DNA of 64,000 bases from Chitinophaga pinensis DSM 2588 (GTDB lineage: Bacteria; Bacteroidota; Bacteroidia; Chitinophagales; Chitinophagaceae), in NCBI RefSeq assembly GCF_000024005.1, contig NC_013132.1:1178001-1242000 (forward strand), read 5' to 3'. The notes beneath the pieces are model-generated. The model was not told the DNA's origin. It searched no databases and saw only the letters and a list, made by a program, of their open reading frames with translations. Position 1 is the first letter of the stretch. The number at the start of each line of letters is the position of its first letter. A program made the position numbers and the translations under genes. Positions 25,980-35,511 of the stretch are shown here, piece by piece.

Positions 25980-26936
25980 CTATTTTTTAAGACCGATTTC
26001 TCTCAGGCGTTCATCCAGGTATTCGCCGGCGGTGATTGGCTCATAAGCGAGCGGATGTTCCGCGGTTACGCAGCTTTCCAGTGCATTCAGCGGCATCTCA
26101 GATTTAGGATGCAGGAAGAACGGAATGGAATAACGGCTGGTATGCCACATCTCACGCGGTGGGTTTACCACGCGATGTGTAGTTGATTTCAGGCGATTGT
26201 TGGTAAGGCGTTGGAGCATATCGCCAACGTTTACAACGATCTGTTCCGGCAATGACGTTACGGGTACCCAGTTGTTCTGTTTGTCCAGGATCTGTAATCC
26301 ATCTGCGGAAGCGCCTACCAGCAGGGTAATGAGGTTGATGTCCTCATGTTGTTCTGCACGGATGGCAGAAGATGGTTCTTCCGTAATAGGAGGGTAGTGA
26401 ATAGCCCTCAGGATGGAATTACCGTTATGAATAAACTGATCAAAGTAATACTCGTCCAGTCCGAGGTAGATGGCAATCGCCTGCAGCAGGGCTTTTCCTG
26501 ACGTTTCAAAACCACGGTAGGCATCAAAGAAAGTAGGCGTAAATGCCGGGATTTCTTTTACTGCCACGTTAGGTGGGTATTCTGCACCGATCGGGTCATC
26601 ATCTTCTACTGTCTGGCCGAACTGGAAGAATTCTTTCAGGTCAGGCGCATCATAGCCCTTGGCGTGTTCTTTCCCAAAGGAGGTGTAGCCACGTTGGCCG
26701 GCCAGTTCAGGGATCTCATAAGACCGCTTGATATCGGACGGCAGGGTAAAAAACAGTTGTACGTACTTGTACAGTTTCGCAATAAGATCGTCAGAAATAC
26801 CGTGATTTTTTACCGCCACAAAGCCTACTTCTTCGTAAGCTTTACCAAGCTGCTCCACAAAAGCTGCTTTACTGGCGGCGTCGCCTGAGGTGAAGGCGGC
26901 GAGGTCCACAACCGGAATGGAATGAGTTATTGCCAT
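25980..26936 (-). CDS. 2-oxoglutarate/Fe(II) oxygenase, isopenicillin-N-synthase-like (318 aa)
   Basis: The N-terminal DIOX_N part (IPVVDLAAFTSGD, GFVAVKNHGI) is followed by the jelly-roll core with the iron triad: His and Asp in EQHEDINLITLL, distal His in KSTTHRVV, and the 2OG-binding RYSIPFF. DGLQILDKQNNWVPV and VVNVGDMLQRLTNN are the usual family landmarks. Such enzymes in bacteria oxidise small molecules, but the substrate cannot be read from sequence; it may be catabolic rather than antibiotic-related. It is downstream of an ExbD gene, with 30 bases between them carrying an inverted repeat. Confidence 0.88.
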   Translation of the reverse strand: MAITHSIPVVDLAAFTSGDAASKAAFVEQLGKAYEEVGFVAVKNHGISDDLIAKLYKYVQLFFTLPSDIKRSYEIPELAGQRGYTSFGKEHAKGYDAPDLKEFFQFGQTVEDDDPIGAEYPPNVAVKEIPAFTPTFFDAYRGFETSGKALLQAIAIYLGLDEYYFDQFIHNGNSILRAIHYPPITEEPSSAIRAEQHEDINLITLLVGASADGLQILDKQNNWVPVTSLPEQIVVNVGDMLQRLTNNRLKSTTHRVVNPPREMWHTSRYSIPFFLHPKSEMPLNALESCVTAEHPLAYEPITAGEYLDERLREIGLKK

Positions 26937-26940
26937 AGTA

Positions 26941-26971
26941 AATGAGTTTTACCTTACTAAGATAACTCATT
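26941..26971 (-). other. 8-bp inverted repeat between exbD-like and oxygenase genes
   Basis: AATGAGTT (26941-26948) and AACTCATT (26964-26971). It overlaps the end of the ExbD-like gene and lies just before the oxygenase start, so it may weakly attenuate or process a shared transcript. A weak call. Confidence 0.35.
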
Positions 26972-27497
26972 TTAAGAAAGCTTCGTCTTCCGCCGTGATG
27001 TCAACAACTGCATACCTGGCTACGTGGTTAATGAGCATTTCATCCATGATATCCACTACATTCTTATAGCTGGCATCTTTATCTGCTTTGATCAGCACCA
27101 TCAGGTCATCTTTTTTATGCATGTCCATAACGCGGTCGCGCTTATCGATGATGACGTCGCGTATACCATGGTTGTTGGCATAAGAAGACTGTTTTACTAC
27201 AGGCGGATGTGCAGGGTCATTACCAATACCTTCATAGTAACTGACTTTGTTATTGGCGCCCAGTAAGATGGTGAGCGACTTACTGTCAGCCAGTACGGAC
27301 GGATGTTCTTTGTCTTCAGCAGGCATGATCAGATCAGTTGTTCTGTGCTTCAGCATCGTTGTGGTGAGCATGAAAAAGGTAATGAGCAAAAAGCCCAGGT
27401 CTACCATGGGTGTCATATCAACACGTGTACTGTTTTTCTTTGATCGGGTGCCTTTTTTACGGCCACGTTCTGAGCCGCCGGTGTTTATTTCAGCCAT
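26967..27497 (-). CDS. ExbD/TolR-family protein (176 aa), orphan
   Basis: A short basic N-terminus, then one transmembrane helix carrying the key Asp (VDMTPMVDLGFLLITFFMLTT), then a periplasmic domain with KADKDASYKNVVDIMDEM near the end. This matches the ExbD/TolR energy-transducing subunit for TonB-type transport. An exbB partner or a second exbD is not adjacent; in Bacteroidetes the full set is usually clustered elsewhere, so this may be an extra ExbD copy. The periplasmic domain has a somewhat long insertion (GNDPAHPPVVKQSSYANNHG), as in other Bacteroidetes ExbD proteins. Confidence 0.88.
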   Translation of the reverse strand: MAEINTGGSERGRKKGTRSKKNSTRVDMTPMVDLGFLLITFFMLTTTMLKHRTTDLIMPAEDKEHPSVLADSKSLTILLGANNKVSYYEGIGNDPAHPPVVKQSSYANNHGIRDVIIDKRDRVMDMHKKDDLMVLIKADKDASYKNVVDIMDEMLINHVARYAVVDITAEDEAFLK

Positions 27498-27580
27498 TGC
27501 ATAAGGATTTGGTGGTAAGGAAATTTGGAAGCGCGCCTTCAGGGATATAGATGCGGGAGGGAAGGGATTCCATAAAATTA

Positions 27581-27790
27581 AATTAGGAATTAAGAATTAG
27601 GAATTATGTGGGACGAGGCGGAATAGGGGTGAATAAGCTTTTAATTAAAAAGGAATGAAGATAATTAATTAAAAAGGGCGCTTCATTTAAATGAAGCGCC
27701 CTGCTATAAGACTTAAAAAAAAGGCTGTTTGTAATTAGTAACTAGGTCTGAATACTCCAATTGCTAATTCTTAATTCCTAGTTCCTAATT
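27581..27790. repeat. pair of inverted AATTAGGAATTAAGAATTAG arms flanking a non-coding segment
   Basis: The left arm (27581-27606) carries AATTAGGAATTAAGAATTAG and the right arm (27764-27790) its complement in a slightly different order. The enclosed 150 bases hold a perfect palindrome (27675-27702) that serves as the asnS terminator. Similar arms occur at 19046-19122, 49101-49219 and 53270-53300. The rest of 27498-27793 has no gene. Confidence 0.7.
27675..27702 (-). terminator. asnS terminator: perfect 28-bp palindrome
   Basis: AGGGCGCTTCATTT followed by its exact complement, with no unpaired centre, and on the minus strand a following TTTTTAATTAATT tract. It lies about 90 bases past the asnS stop codon. 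Confidence 0.85.
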
Positions 27791-27793
27791 GAA

Positions 27794-29233
27794 TTAGAAT
27801 TCCGCGCTCTTCGGCGTTCTTGGGAAAGGAATCACGTCTCTGATGTTACCCATACCGGATGCAAACAGCACCAGTCTTTCGAAACCAAGACCGAAACCTG
27901 CGTGTGGTGCGGATCCGAAGCGGCGTGTATCCAGGTACCAGCTCATTTCTTCTACCGGCAGGTGCATTTCTTCCATGCGGGTTACCAGTTTATCGTAGTT
28001 TTCTTCACGTTGTGAACCACCTACGATTTCGCCGATACCAGGGAACAGGATATCCATTGCTCTTACTGTTTTGCCATCTTCGTTCTGTTTCATGTAAAAC
28101 GCTTTGATAGCTTTCGGGTAATCGGTAAGGATCACTGGTTTCTTGAAGTGTTTTTCTACCAGGTAGCGTTCGTGCTCACTCTGGAGGTCAGCACCCCATT
28201 CTTCGATCAGGTAATTGAACTTTTTGGTTTTGTTTGGCTTGCTGTTTTTGAGGATGTCGATCGCTTCAGTGTAAGTGATACGTACAAACTCGTTGTTCAG
28301 CACGAATTCCAGTTTTTCGATAAGGCCCATCTCGCTGCGTTCCTGCTGAGGCTTTTGTTTTTCTTCCTCCAGGAGGCGTTGCGCCAGGAATTCCAGGTCT
28401 TCCCTGTTATTTTCCAGTGCGTAGCTCAGTACATACTTGATGAAAGCTTCTGCCAGGTTCATGTTTTCTTCCAGATCATAGAAGGCCATTTCAGGCTCGA
28501 TCATCCAGAATTCAGCCAGGTGGCGGGCTGTGTTGGAATTTTCTGCACGGAAGGTAGGACCAAAAGTGTAGATATCACCAAACGCCATTGCGCCAAGCTC
28601 GCCTTCCAGCTGACCGGATACAGTCAGGTTGGTAGCGCGGCCGAAGAAATCTTCTTTATAGTTGATCTCACCACTTTCTGTCAGCGGCGGATTTTTAAGA
28701 TCGAAGGATGTTACATGGAACATTTCACCAGCGCCTTCTGCGTCAGAAGCAGTGATGATCGGCGTATGCAGGTATACAAAGCCTTTTTCGTTAAAGAATT
28801 TGTGTACGGCAAATGCCAGGGCGTGGCGCAGACGGAAGATGGCTCCGAAGGTATTGGTACGGAAACGCAGGTGTGCAATTTCACGCAGATATTCCAGGCT
28901 GGGGCGGTTTTTCAGCTGAAGCGGGTATTTTTCCGGATCGCAATCGCCCAGTATTTCCAGTTCAATTGCTTTTATTTCTACACGCTGGCCTTTACCCATA
29001 GAAGGGATCACCTGACCGGACACGCTGATAGCAGCCCCTGTGGTAAGGCGTTTCAGCAGTTCTGGGGTAACGGATTCCTGGTCTATTACTACCTGGATGT
29101 TATTATTGGTTGAGCCATCGTTCAGTGCTATAAACTGATTGTTACGGAAAGACCGTATCCAACCCTTTACCACTACATTGTAGTCTGTTTTTTCGTCTAG
29201 CAGTATCTGCTTGACTTTTACTCTTTGGCTCAT
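27794..29233 (-). CDS. asnS: asparaginyl-tRNA synthetase (479 aa)
   Basis: N-terminal OB-fold anticodon-binding domain ([22 protein letters not shown]), then the class II catalytic core: motif 2 region [26 protein letters not shown] and motif 3 [12 protein letters not shown]. The [16 protein letters not shown] motif distinguishes AsnRS from AspRS. Length is normal. A -7 promoter box lies 23 bases upstream of the ATG and a palindromic terminator follows, so it is a single-gene unit. Essential in the absence of the amidotransferase route. Confidence 0.95.
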   Translation of the reverse strand: MSQRVKVKQILLDEKTDYNVVVKGWIRSFRNNQFIALNDGSTNNNIQVVIDQESVTPELLKRLTTGAAISVSGQVIPSMGKGQRVEIKAIELEILGDCDPEKYPLQLKNRPSLEYLREIAHLRFRTNTFGAIFRLRHALAFAVHKFFNEKGFVYLHTPIITASDAEGAGEMFHVTSFDLKNPPLTESGEINYKEDFFGRATNLTVSGQLEGELGAMAFGDIYTFGPTFRAENSNTARHLAEFWMIEPEMAFYDLEENMNLAEAFIKYVLSYALENNREDLEFLAQRLLEEEKQKPQQERSEMGLIEKLEFVLNNEFVRITYTEAIDILKNSKPNKTKKFNYLIEEWGADLQSEHERYLVEKHFKKPVILTDYPKAIKAFYMKQNEDGKTVRAMDILFPGIGEIVGGSQREENYDKLVTRMEEMHLPVEEMSWYLDTRRFGSAPHAGFGLGFERLVLFASGMGNIRDVIPFPRTPKSAEF

Positions 29234-29255
29234 ATGAATATATATTTTAGGATTG

Positions 29256-29263
29256 CAAATTTA
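29256..29263 (-). promoter_or_regulatory. -7 box of asnS
   Basis: On the minus strand TAAATTTG, an exact match to TAnnTTTG, 22 bases from the start codon. The -33 element is not clear. Confidence 0.55.
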
Positions 29264-29488
29264 AGAGATATGGACCATACTGCATAGGGTATAAGGGAGC
29301 TTCCGGGGCAGGAACCAAATAAAATGTTAAATTAATTCTGAAGCCCTGACCGGCTGTTTGGCAGGAATGTTGATGGATATTCAGGGGCCAAAACCACAGA
29401 GGGGCTATGGGACGGGGTTTTCAAGGGGGAAAGACCGCACGGACGCTTGTCTGGCTGCTGTTGTAAGAGGTTGGAAGAGTGCTTTTTT

Positions 29489-29520
29489 TTTGGATAATAG
29501 CGAAACTTGTTTTAATCTTG
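29489..29520 (+). promoter_or_regulatory. predicted rho promoter (-33/-7)
   Basis: TTTG at 29489-29492 and TAATCTTG at 29513-29520 (one mismatch to TAnnTTTG) with 20 bases between, the spacing expected for the primary sigma factor of Bacteroidetes. Confidence 0.55.
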
Positions 29521-29714
29521 CGTTACAAACCTGCCTGATAAAGTTCTAAATTTCCATATTTCCATCTTCGTCGGCAGTCCTAAACTCAACATTCCCTATC
29601 AGATTTAATAACCAGATTAAATTTATTGGACTCAAAAAACAATTATTTGTAATTGGTGTATGTTGGTATGTAGTGGTACCCACCTCACAACACTTTTAAA
29701 TTTGACAACACACG

Positions 29715-31445
29715 ATGATGTACGACATCTTACAATTGAACGACATGCTCGTTCCTGAGCTGCTTGACATTGCAGAGAAACTCGATGTGCCAAACGCCAA
29801 AAAACTGAGCAAACAGGATCTTATCTACAAAATACTCGATAAGCAGGCAGTAATGGCCTCTGAAGGTAACCCGGCAAATGGTGAAGAAAAGAAAACACGT
29901 AAACGTAAGACTAAAAAGGAAGAAGAAGCTGAAGAAGCACCTGTAGCAGAGACCACAGCTGCAGACGAAAAACCAAAACGTGGCAGAAAACCAGCTGCCA
30001 ACGGCCTTAAATCAAAAGAAACAGAATTTGAAGAACCTAAGGCGCAGGACACCAAACCAAAGAAAAAGAACTTCGATATAGACTTAGATATCCCCTCTCT
30101 TACTTTCGATGACGATGATGATGTAATCATCCCGCAATTCACTGAAGATATTGAAGAAGAGGAAGAAGAGGAAGATGTAATTACCACTCTGCCCAATGCT
30201 CAGGAAGCAGAAGAGGAAGAGGAAGAAGACGACGAAGACGAGGATGATTTTGTAATGCCGGAGGAGCCGGTACTGGCGCAGAAACAGCGCATTCCTTCAA
30301 ACAAGAAAGAACCTGCTTTTAATATAGAATTCGACGGTATAATTATCAGTGAAGGTGTATTGGAAATGATGCCTGATGGTTATGGTTTCCTCCGCTCTTC
30401 TGATTATAACTACCTCAGTTCACCAGATGATATTTATGTTTCTCCTTCACAGATCAAATTGTTCGGACTGAAAACCGGCGATACCGTGAAAGGTTCCGTG
30501 CGTCCTCCGAAGGAAGGTGAGAAATATTTCGCACTGCTGAAAGTAGAAACAATTAATGGTAAGTCTCCTGAAGAAGTACGTGACCGCGTACCTTTCGATT
30601 ATCTGACACCATTATTCCCATTCGAAAAATTACGTCTTACTACTACTTCCAATAACTACTCTACCCGTATCATGGACCTCTTTACCCCAATCGGTAAAGG
30701 TCAGCGTGGATTGATCGTAGCACAGCCAAAGGTTGGTAAAACCATGTTGCTGAAAGAAGTAGCTAATGCAATCGCGACAAACCATCCTGAAGTATACCTG
30801 ATGGTCGTACTGATCGATGAACGTCCGGAAGAGGTAACTGATATGGAACGTAGCGTGAAAGCGGAAGTCATTGCGTCTACTTTTGACGAACCAGCTGAGA
30901 AACACGTAAAAGTATCTGCTATCGCTTTACAAAAAGCAAAACGCCTGGTAGAATGTGGTCATGACGTAGTAATCCTCCTGGATTCCATTACCCGTCTGGC
31001 ACGTGCGCACAACACAGTTGCTCCTGCTTCTGGTAAAGTATTGAGTGGTGGTGTGGAAGCAAACGCTATGCAGAAACCAAAACAATTCTTTGGTGCTGCC
31101 CGTAAGATTGAGAATGGCGGTTCACTGACCATCCTTGCTACTGCATTGATCGATACAGGTTCTAAAATGGACGAGGTAATCTTTGAAGAATTCAAAGGTA
31201 CCGGTAACATGGAATTACAACTTGACCGTAAACTGGCCAACAGACGTATCTTCCCTGCGATCGACGTATCTGCATCTTCTACCCGCCGTGATGACCTGCT
31301 GCTGGAAAAAGATATCCTGAAACGTATACACATTCTGCGTAATCACCTTGCAGATATGAATACAGAGGAATCCATGCACTTTATGCTGCAACACATGAGG
31401 GGAACCAAGAACAACGAAGAGTTCCTGATCTCCATGAATGGATAA
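29715..31445 (+). CDS. rho: transcription termination factor Rho with long acidic disordered insertion (576 aa)
   Basis: N-terminal helical SAP-like part (residues 1-45, [16 protein letters not shown]), then an insertion of about 150 residues (48-200): first Lys/Arg-rich ([24 protein letters not shown]), then highly acidic (runs such as [11 protein letters not shown] and [13 protein letters not shown]). After this comes the RNA-binding cold-shock fold ([14 protein letters not shown]) and the ATPase core: Walker A QPKVGKT about 337-343, [10 protein letters not shown], Walker [11 protein letters not shown] 418-427, and the Q/R-loop region [11 protein letters not shown]. The start is ATG 29715 or the next codon. 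Bacteroidetes Rho proteins are known to carry an intrinsically disordered insertion, shown in Bacteroides thetaiotaomicron to mediate phase separation. Single-gene unit with its own terminator. Confidence 0.96.
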   Translation: MMYDILQLNDMLVPELLDIAEKLDVPNAKKLSKQDLIYKILDKQAVMASEGNPANGEEKKTRKRKTKKEEEAEEAPVAETTAADEKPKRGRKPAANGLKSKETEFEEPKAQDTKPKKKNFDIDLDIPSLTFDDDDDVIIPQFTEDIEEEEEEEDVITTLPNAQEAEEEEEEDDEDEDDFVMPEEPVLAQKQRIPSNKKEPAFNIEFDGIIISEGVLEMMPDGYGFLRSSDYNYLSSPDDIYVSPSQIKLFGLKTGDTVKGSVRPPKEGEKYFALLKVETINGKSPEEVRDRVPFDYLTPLFPFEKLRLTTTSNNYSTRIMDLFTPIGKGQRGLIVAQPKVGKTMLLKEVANAIATNHPEVYLMVVLIDERPEEVTDMERSVKAEVIASTFDEPAEKHVKVSAIALQKAKRLVECGHDVVILLDSITRLARAHNTVAPASGKVLSGGVEANAMQKPKQFFGAARKIENGGSLTILATALIDTGSKMDEVIFEEFKGTGNMELQLDRKLANRRIFPAIDVSASSTRRDDLLLEKDILKRIHILRNHLADMNTEESMHFMLQHMRGTKNNEEFLISMNG

Positions 31446-31451
31446 AAAATT

Positions 31452-31484
31452 AAAGGTCCTGTCTCAGACGGGACCTTTTTTTAT
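31452..31484 (+). terminator. rho terminator, also usable by the convergent LytTR gene
   Basis: AAAGGTCCTGTCT (31452-31464) pairs with AGACGGGACCTTT (31466-31478) with one wobble, followed by a T-tract. A tract on the other side makes it bidirectional. Confidence 0.85.
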
Positions 31485-31486
31485 TG

Positions 31487-32242
31487 TTATCTGTATTGTT
31501 TCCAGTGACTGACCAGATCTTTTCTCCTTCTGTCTGCGACTTCCAGTTTTACCCCATTCTTCAGCAAGGCCCTGCTGCCATCCCCTTCAATATTATTGAT
31601 CTGAGATAACTGCACCATCTGATGATTGTTGATCTGATAAAAGCGTAAAGTGCTGAACAGGTCTGTATAATAGCGGAATGAACGATCTGCCTGTATTTGC
31701 TGTTGGTCCGACAGATGTATGGTTGTCTTTTCTGCGGATGCTTCCAGGTAGGTGATTTTATTGAGTCCGATGATCATGTCTTCATGTTGCGTCACCGGGA
31801 TGACCATATCCATATTGATATTACGGCCATTATTAAAGTTTTCAAGCAATACTTTATAACGGGAAGTGCTGGCATTAGCATGTATGCGGTCGGCGATCTT
31901 ACTGACTGCATTCATCAGGCTTTCCCGGTCAATCGGTTTGAGGATAATTTCTACTTCGCTGAATCGGATGGTATGCAGGAATTTCTTTTCAAAAGCGGTT
32001 ACAAAAACGGCTTCAAAAGGAGGGGCGTCCTGTGTGCCTAATAATACGTCAAATCCGGTACCATCGGGCATTTCAAGATCAAGGAATACTAGCTGTGGCT
32101 GATGTTGCTGAATCGTAGCGATGCCGTCTGCACAGTCAGACGCTGTAGCGGCTACCTGTACTTCCGGGCAGTATTTTTCCAGCATCAGTGATATGATATC
32201 ACGGCTGTTGCGTTCATCATCTATTATAACGGCCTTTATCAT
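31487..32242 (-). CDS. LytTR-family response regulator (251 aa)
   Basis: Receiver (1-120: DDERNSRD at 8-15, phosphoacceptor Asp in LVFLDLEMPDGTG, Lys in IILKPID) joined to a LytTR DNA-binding domain (about 145-251: DMIIGLNKITYLEASAEKTTIHL, FRYYTDLFSTLRFYQINNHQMVQLSQI). It pairs with the DISM-type kinase 24 bases upstream, the classic LytS/LytR-like two-component arrangement in Bacteroidetes. Targets are not evident in the window. Confidence 0.92.
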   Translation of the reverse strand: MIKAVIIDDERNSRDIISLMLEKYCPEVQVAATASDCADGIATIQQHQPQLVFLDLEMPDGTGFDVLLGTQDAPPFEAVFVTAFEKKFLHTIRFSEVEIILKPIDRESLMNAVSKIADRIHANASTSRYKVLLENFNNGRNINMDMVIPVTQHEDMIIGLNKITYLEASAEKTTIHLSDQQQIQADRSFRYYTDLFSTLRFYQINNHQMVQLSQINNIEGDGSRALLKNGVKLEVADRRRKDLVSHWKQYR

Positions 32243-32266
32243 AGTATTCCAATAAGCTTGTATGGC

Positions 32267-34348
32267 CTAAAGTTGGGGGATCAGTATCCTTACAATAGTA
32301 CCACTTTCTGTGTTATTATTTTCCGATTTGTCAATGATATCGATATGTATACCTGTATTGTACATCTTATTCAGGAGTTCGGCACGGTTGAAGCTGATTT
32401 CCATACCGGAAGACTGATGATGTTTCGGTAGGGTACGCAAAGTTTTGGAGCGGATAATACCGATGCCATTGTCTTCTACCAGGCATTCCAGCATATCCGG
32501 GGCGATTTGATTAAACTGTATCAGCAATTTGCCGATAGGGTAGCTGGTATTGGTCATGCCGTATTTCACTGCGTTTTCTACATAAGGTTGTAATAGCATG
32601 GCGGGTACCTCTGATTCTGATGTGGCAATAGCAGGATCGACATAAATCTCATATTCCATCTTATGCTCAAACCGCATTTTCTCTAACCCAAGATAAGTAT
32701 TCAGGTATGCAATTTCATCGGACAATGAAATAAAATTGCGACGTGAGAAATCCAGTGTTTTACGGATCAGGTAGGAGAAGTCAGATAGATATTTCTGTGC
32801 ATATTCAAAGTCCCGCTGCATAACGAACAGCTGAATAGAATTCAGGCAATTGAAGATGAAGTGCGGATTGATCTGTGCACGGATTGCTTTGAGTTCTATT
32901 TCTGTCAGTTTCTTATCGTACTCTGTTTCCAGGTGTATTTTCCGTTGTTCTTCCAGTTCCTGTTTTTTACGCAGGATCTCTGTGGTCTGTTCTTTTACGA
33001 GTTCTTCCAGCTGTTCATTCAGTTTACGTTGCAGTTCTTTATTCTTATTCAGCTGTTTTATCAGTAATTCCTGTGTACGTGTTCTTTCATGGTGTACCAG
33101 TTTATTGCGGTAACTGAGTCCGGCGAGGAAGAACATAGATTGCAGCAATACGCCTGCTACAATAAGGAGGGATGGTGCGGAAATCTCTCCGAGTGCATTG
33201 ATAAGTCCCAATGGTCTGATCAGCATGAGGAATGAACCGAAGCTGGCCATGTAGAAACAGAGTGATCCGAAGAGGAAAAAGCGTACCAGCGGGTGATGAC
33301 GCGAGCGTCTGGCCAGTGCGATGAATACGATCAGGAAAGGGAGCAGGGTAGAGATATAGACATAACTATAAATCATCACCGGCACCTGGTATTGTTCCAG
33401 TGCAATGCAGTAAAAGCAGATAATGATGATACCTCCGATGATAGCGGCTACTGAAGTAAATAGTTTCTCCATGAAAGGGTATCTCTCCTGGAGGTTCAGG
33501 AAAGTATTGCCAAAGGCGAGATACATCAGGTAGAAGCAGAATAACAGTGCCGGGATATCCCAGTAATATTTCAGCATGGGCCATCGGTAGAATACGGATA
33601 GCTGGTAGGGCTGACTTTCCAGGCGGAGGGTAAAAAACACGATTAGTCCAAGCATGTAGGCTGCAAAGTACATGTAGGATTTATCGGGTAGTTGTATGTA
33701 ATTGATGACGGCGATTGCCAGGCATACCAGTAGCATACCGAGTAATACATGTATCAGGATGGTTTCTTTGCGGTAGTATTCAAACTGACCGTTGCGAAAT
33801 TGTCCGTATTGCAGGTCATTGAATAAGGTGGGCATCAGCCCGTTTTCGTTATAGTATTTGTTGTTGATATGCAGGAAGTAGGTATGCGTGCTGCCGGGAG
33901 GGACGGTGACGTTAAAACCGTAGTGTTCCCATCTTTGTACACCTGCGCGGTCCCGCATCAGACCGGTATGCATGAGCAGGTGCATTTTGTGGTTGGCGCT
34001 GTCCTGGATGTACCAGCTCATATCATCATGCCAGCCGGCAAAGAGAGTGAGTGTGGAATCCTGGGTACCTGTGTTTCTTACATGGAGTTTCAGCCAACAA
34101 TTATTTCCTTTTCCAATATGTTTTTTTTCTACATGGAACAGGTGATAGTTGTGGTTAAATGATGCTGATGAAATCTGTTGTGGTGTTAAAGATCCTCCTT
34201 TATCTACCAGGGACAGGAGATACGGCCGCAGGTCAACAGCAGCAGGCAGATGATCAAAATCTGCCACCAGTGTATCTAGTGCGGGTATGCCAGCCTTGGT
34301 AACAATGGAGCAACAAAACAACAGGAAAAGTAAAGAAATACGAATCAC
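32267..34348 (-). CDS. 7TMR-DISM sensor histidine kinase (693 aa)
   Basis: Signal peptide (about 1-20), extracytoplasmic 7TMR-DISMED2-like beta domain (about 25-190; CWLKLHVRNTGTQDSTLTLF), a seven-helix membrane region (about 195-410), a coiled coil (about 420-480; KELQRKLNEQLEELVKEQ), and a LytS-type kinase: IRAQINPHFIFNCLNSIQLF with the phosphoacceptor His, and a HATPase with AMLLQPYVENAVKYGM and VEDNGIGI. The DISM sensor domain often binds carbohydrates or other small ligands. It lies 24 bases before the LytTR regulator, and 17 bases after the PhhB gene, so it may be part of a longer operon. Confidence 0.92.
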   Translation of the reverse strand: MIRISLLFLLFCCSIVTKAGIPALDTLVADFDHLPAAVDLRPYLLSLVDKGGSLTPQQISSASFNHNYHLFHVEKKHIGKGNNCWLKLHVRNTGTQDSTLTLFAGWHDDMSWYIQDSANHKMHLLMHTGLMRDRAGVQRWEHYGFNVTVPPGSTHTYFLHINNKYYNENGLMPTLFNDLQYGQFRNGQFEYYRKETILIHVLLGMLLVCLAIAVINYIQLPDKSYMYFAAYMLGLIVFFTLRLESQPYQLSVFYRWPMLKYYWDIPALLFCFYLMYLAFGNTFLNLQERYPFMEKLFTSVAAIIGGIIIICFYCIALEQYQVPVMIYSYVYISTLLPFLIVFIALARRSRHHPLVRFFLFGSLCFYMASFGSFLMLIRPLGLINALGEISAPSLLIVAGVLLQSMFFLAGLSYRNKLVHHERTRTQELLIKQLNKNKELQRKLNEQLEELVKEQTTEILRKKQELEEQRKIHLETEYDKKLTEIELKAIRAQINPHFIFNCLNSIQLFVMQRDFEYAQKYLSDFSYLIRKTLDFSRRNFISLSDEIAYLNTYLGLEKMRFEHKMEYEIYVDPAIATSESEVPAMLLQPYVENAVKYGMTNTSYPIGKLLIQFNQIAPDMLECLVEDNGIGIIRSKTLRTLPKHHQSSGMEISFNRAELLNKMYNTGIHIDIIDKSENNNTESGTIVRILIPQL

Positions 34349-34365
34349 TGTGTGTCAATAAAAAT

Positions 34366-34596
34366 TTACAACAACCCATCGATGGCTTTCGCCAGCTTAT
34401 GGTCTTTATCGGTGATCACATCTCCCGCGTCATGTGTATTCAGGTATATTTCTACCTTGTTATAAACATTTGTCCAGTTGGGGTGATGGTCCATTTTTTC
34501 AGCAATAAGGGCCACTTTTGTCATAAATGCGAATGCTTCTTTGAAGTCTTTGAATTCGAAGGACCTATATAGTTGGTTCTTTTTTTCTTCCCACAT
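34366..34596 (-). CDS. phhB: pterin-4a-carbinolamine dehydratase (76 aa)
   Basis: A short form of the PCD/DCoH family: [34 protein letters not shown] carries the active-site HHP motif, and [26 protein letters not shown] is the conserved second half. It regenerates the tetrahydropterin cofactor of aromatic amino acid hydroxylases. The family is usually 95-105 residues, so the N-terminal strand is short here (starts [15 protein letters not shown]). Lies between the IPExxxVDY and DISM-kinase genes on the same strand. Confidence 0.9.
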   Translation of the reverse strand: MWEEKKNQLYRSFEFKDFKEAFAFMTKVALIAEKMDHHPNWTNVYNKVEIYLNTHDAGDVITDKDHKLAKAIDGLL

Positions 34597-34671
34597 AACA
34601 AAAGGATTTTAACATGAAACAATGCCTTGTTCACGGGTGTAATTCGGTGAAGGAAACCGGTTTCTGGCCGG

Positions 34672-35115
34672 TTAGAAGATGAGGTTCATCTTATTCTTAA
34701 TCTCTCTAATATCCAATAAAGATACTAATTGTACAAGCTCTACGTGGCGTAACTGGTCGATTAATTTTTTGATGTCATTTAACTGATAGTAGTCTCCTTT
34801 GACCATCCAGAGGTAGTCTACATTTTTCAGTTCGGGCAGCAGATATTCTGCCTGACAGTGATTATTATAGAAATAGTGTACAGAAGACTTTATTGGCTCC
34901 TCAAACTCAAAAACGCTGAAATAGAACGCTCTGTTGTTTTTGGAGAGGTTAATTTCCAGGGAATTATTTATCCGGAAATCGAGGTGCATGTGCTTATTAA
35001 TCTGCCAGCAGAGTTGATAGTCGCGTGCGGCGGATACGATTCCGATGACATGGGTGGATTCAAAGAAATCCTCCAGCAATTGATCATGATCCAGCTTTAG
35101 CTTAAGTACCGACAT
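34672..35115 (-). CDS. IPExxxVDY-family protein (147 aa)
   Basis: The family motif is present as LLPELKNVDYLWMVKGDY in the last third. It is a small soluble mixed alpha/beta protein known mainly from Bacteroidetes, without a known function; the family gene is often next to housekeeping genes. I chose ATG 35115 (MSVLKLKLDHDQLLEDFF), since the sequence before it (from ATG 35190, 25 residues of Gln/Asn/Glu) does not look conserved; the longer start is possible. Part of the minus-strand run from TrmB to LytTR. Confidence 0.8.
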   Translation of the reverse strand: MSVLKLKLDHDQLLEDFFESTHVIGIVSAARDYQLCWQINKHMHLDFRINNSLEINLSKNNRAFYFSVFEFEEPIKSSVHYFYNNHCQAEYLLPELKNVDYLWMVKGDYYQLNDIKKLIDQLRHVELVQLVSLLDIREIKNKMNLIF

Positions 35116-35310
35116 ATGACAATTGGTATTATCGTTTTCAGTCTGACTATTTGGTTGCTCTATGCTTTCTTCCTGATACCCAAAGTACATCTTTCAAGTT
35201 TAAATCGTCGTCGTTAAATCCTTCCTGTCTAATCATCCTGCATGTCCATCCTTTGGGGAGGACCGGCTGAAGCCGGTAGGTAATGGGACTGTAGGTAGTA
35301 GAAAGATACG

Positions 35311-35511
35311 TTACTTTTCTTTGTCTCTGTTCAGCCTGTTGGTAAGCAGGGTGGTCCGCCGGGGTTCGGGTACTTTATCGTACCCGTAGGGACAGTGTTT
35401 ACAGCCGTTCCCGCAGCAGTACCCTCTTTCCAGGTGATAATGTTCAGTGAATACCATGTATCCCTGTTCATTATAGTAGAAGTCAATCGTCTCCTTCAGT
35501 GGCTTCTGCAT
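35311..35511 (-). CDS. DUF5522 small Cys-rich protein (66 aa)
   Basis: Core motif GYCCGNGCKHCPYGY with four Cys, which suggests a metal-bound or redox fold, then a basic tail. The family is short and known as DUF5522. Its start overlaps the end of trmB by 29 bases in another frame, so translation of the two is probably coupled. Function unknown. Confidence 0.82.
   Translation of the reverse strand: MQKPLKETIDFYYNEQGYMVFTEHYHLERGYCCGNGCKHCPYGYDKVPEPRRTTLLTNRLNRDKEK

Larger units (their letters stand above)
29234..29714. other. divergent asnS/rho intergenic region with a long rho leader
   Basis: Besides the asnS -7 box and the rho promoter (29489-29520), the leader from about 29530 to 29714 is some 185 bases long and free of genes. 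Long leaders on rho are known in other bacteria to support autoregulation; here this is inference only. A 62-codon open frame at 29358-29549 is rejected. Confidence 0.5.

Noticed and set aside
25980..26936. Beta-lactam biosynthesis via the isopenicillin-N-synthase-like enzyme
   Set aside because: No other beta-lactam gene is near, and the family is broad; left as an oxygenase of unknown substrate.
29358..29549. 63-codon frame in the asnS/rho gap
   Set aside because: It overlaps the predicted rho promoter and has no coding features.
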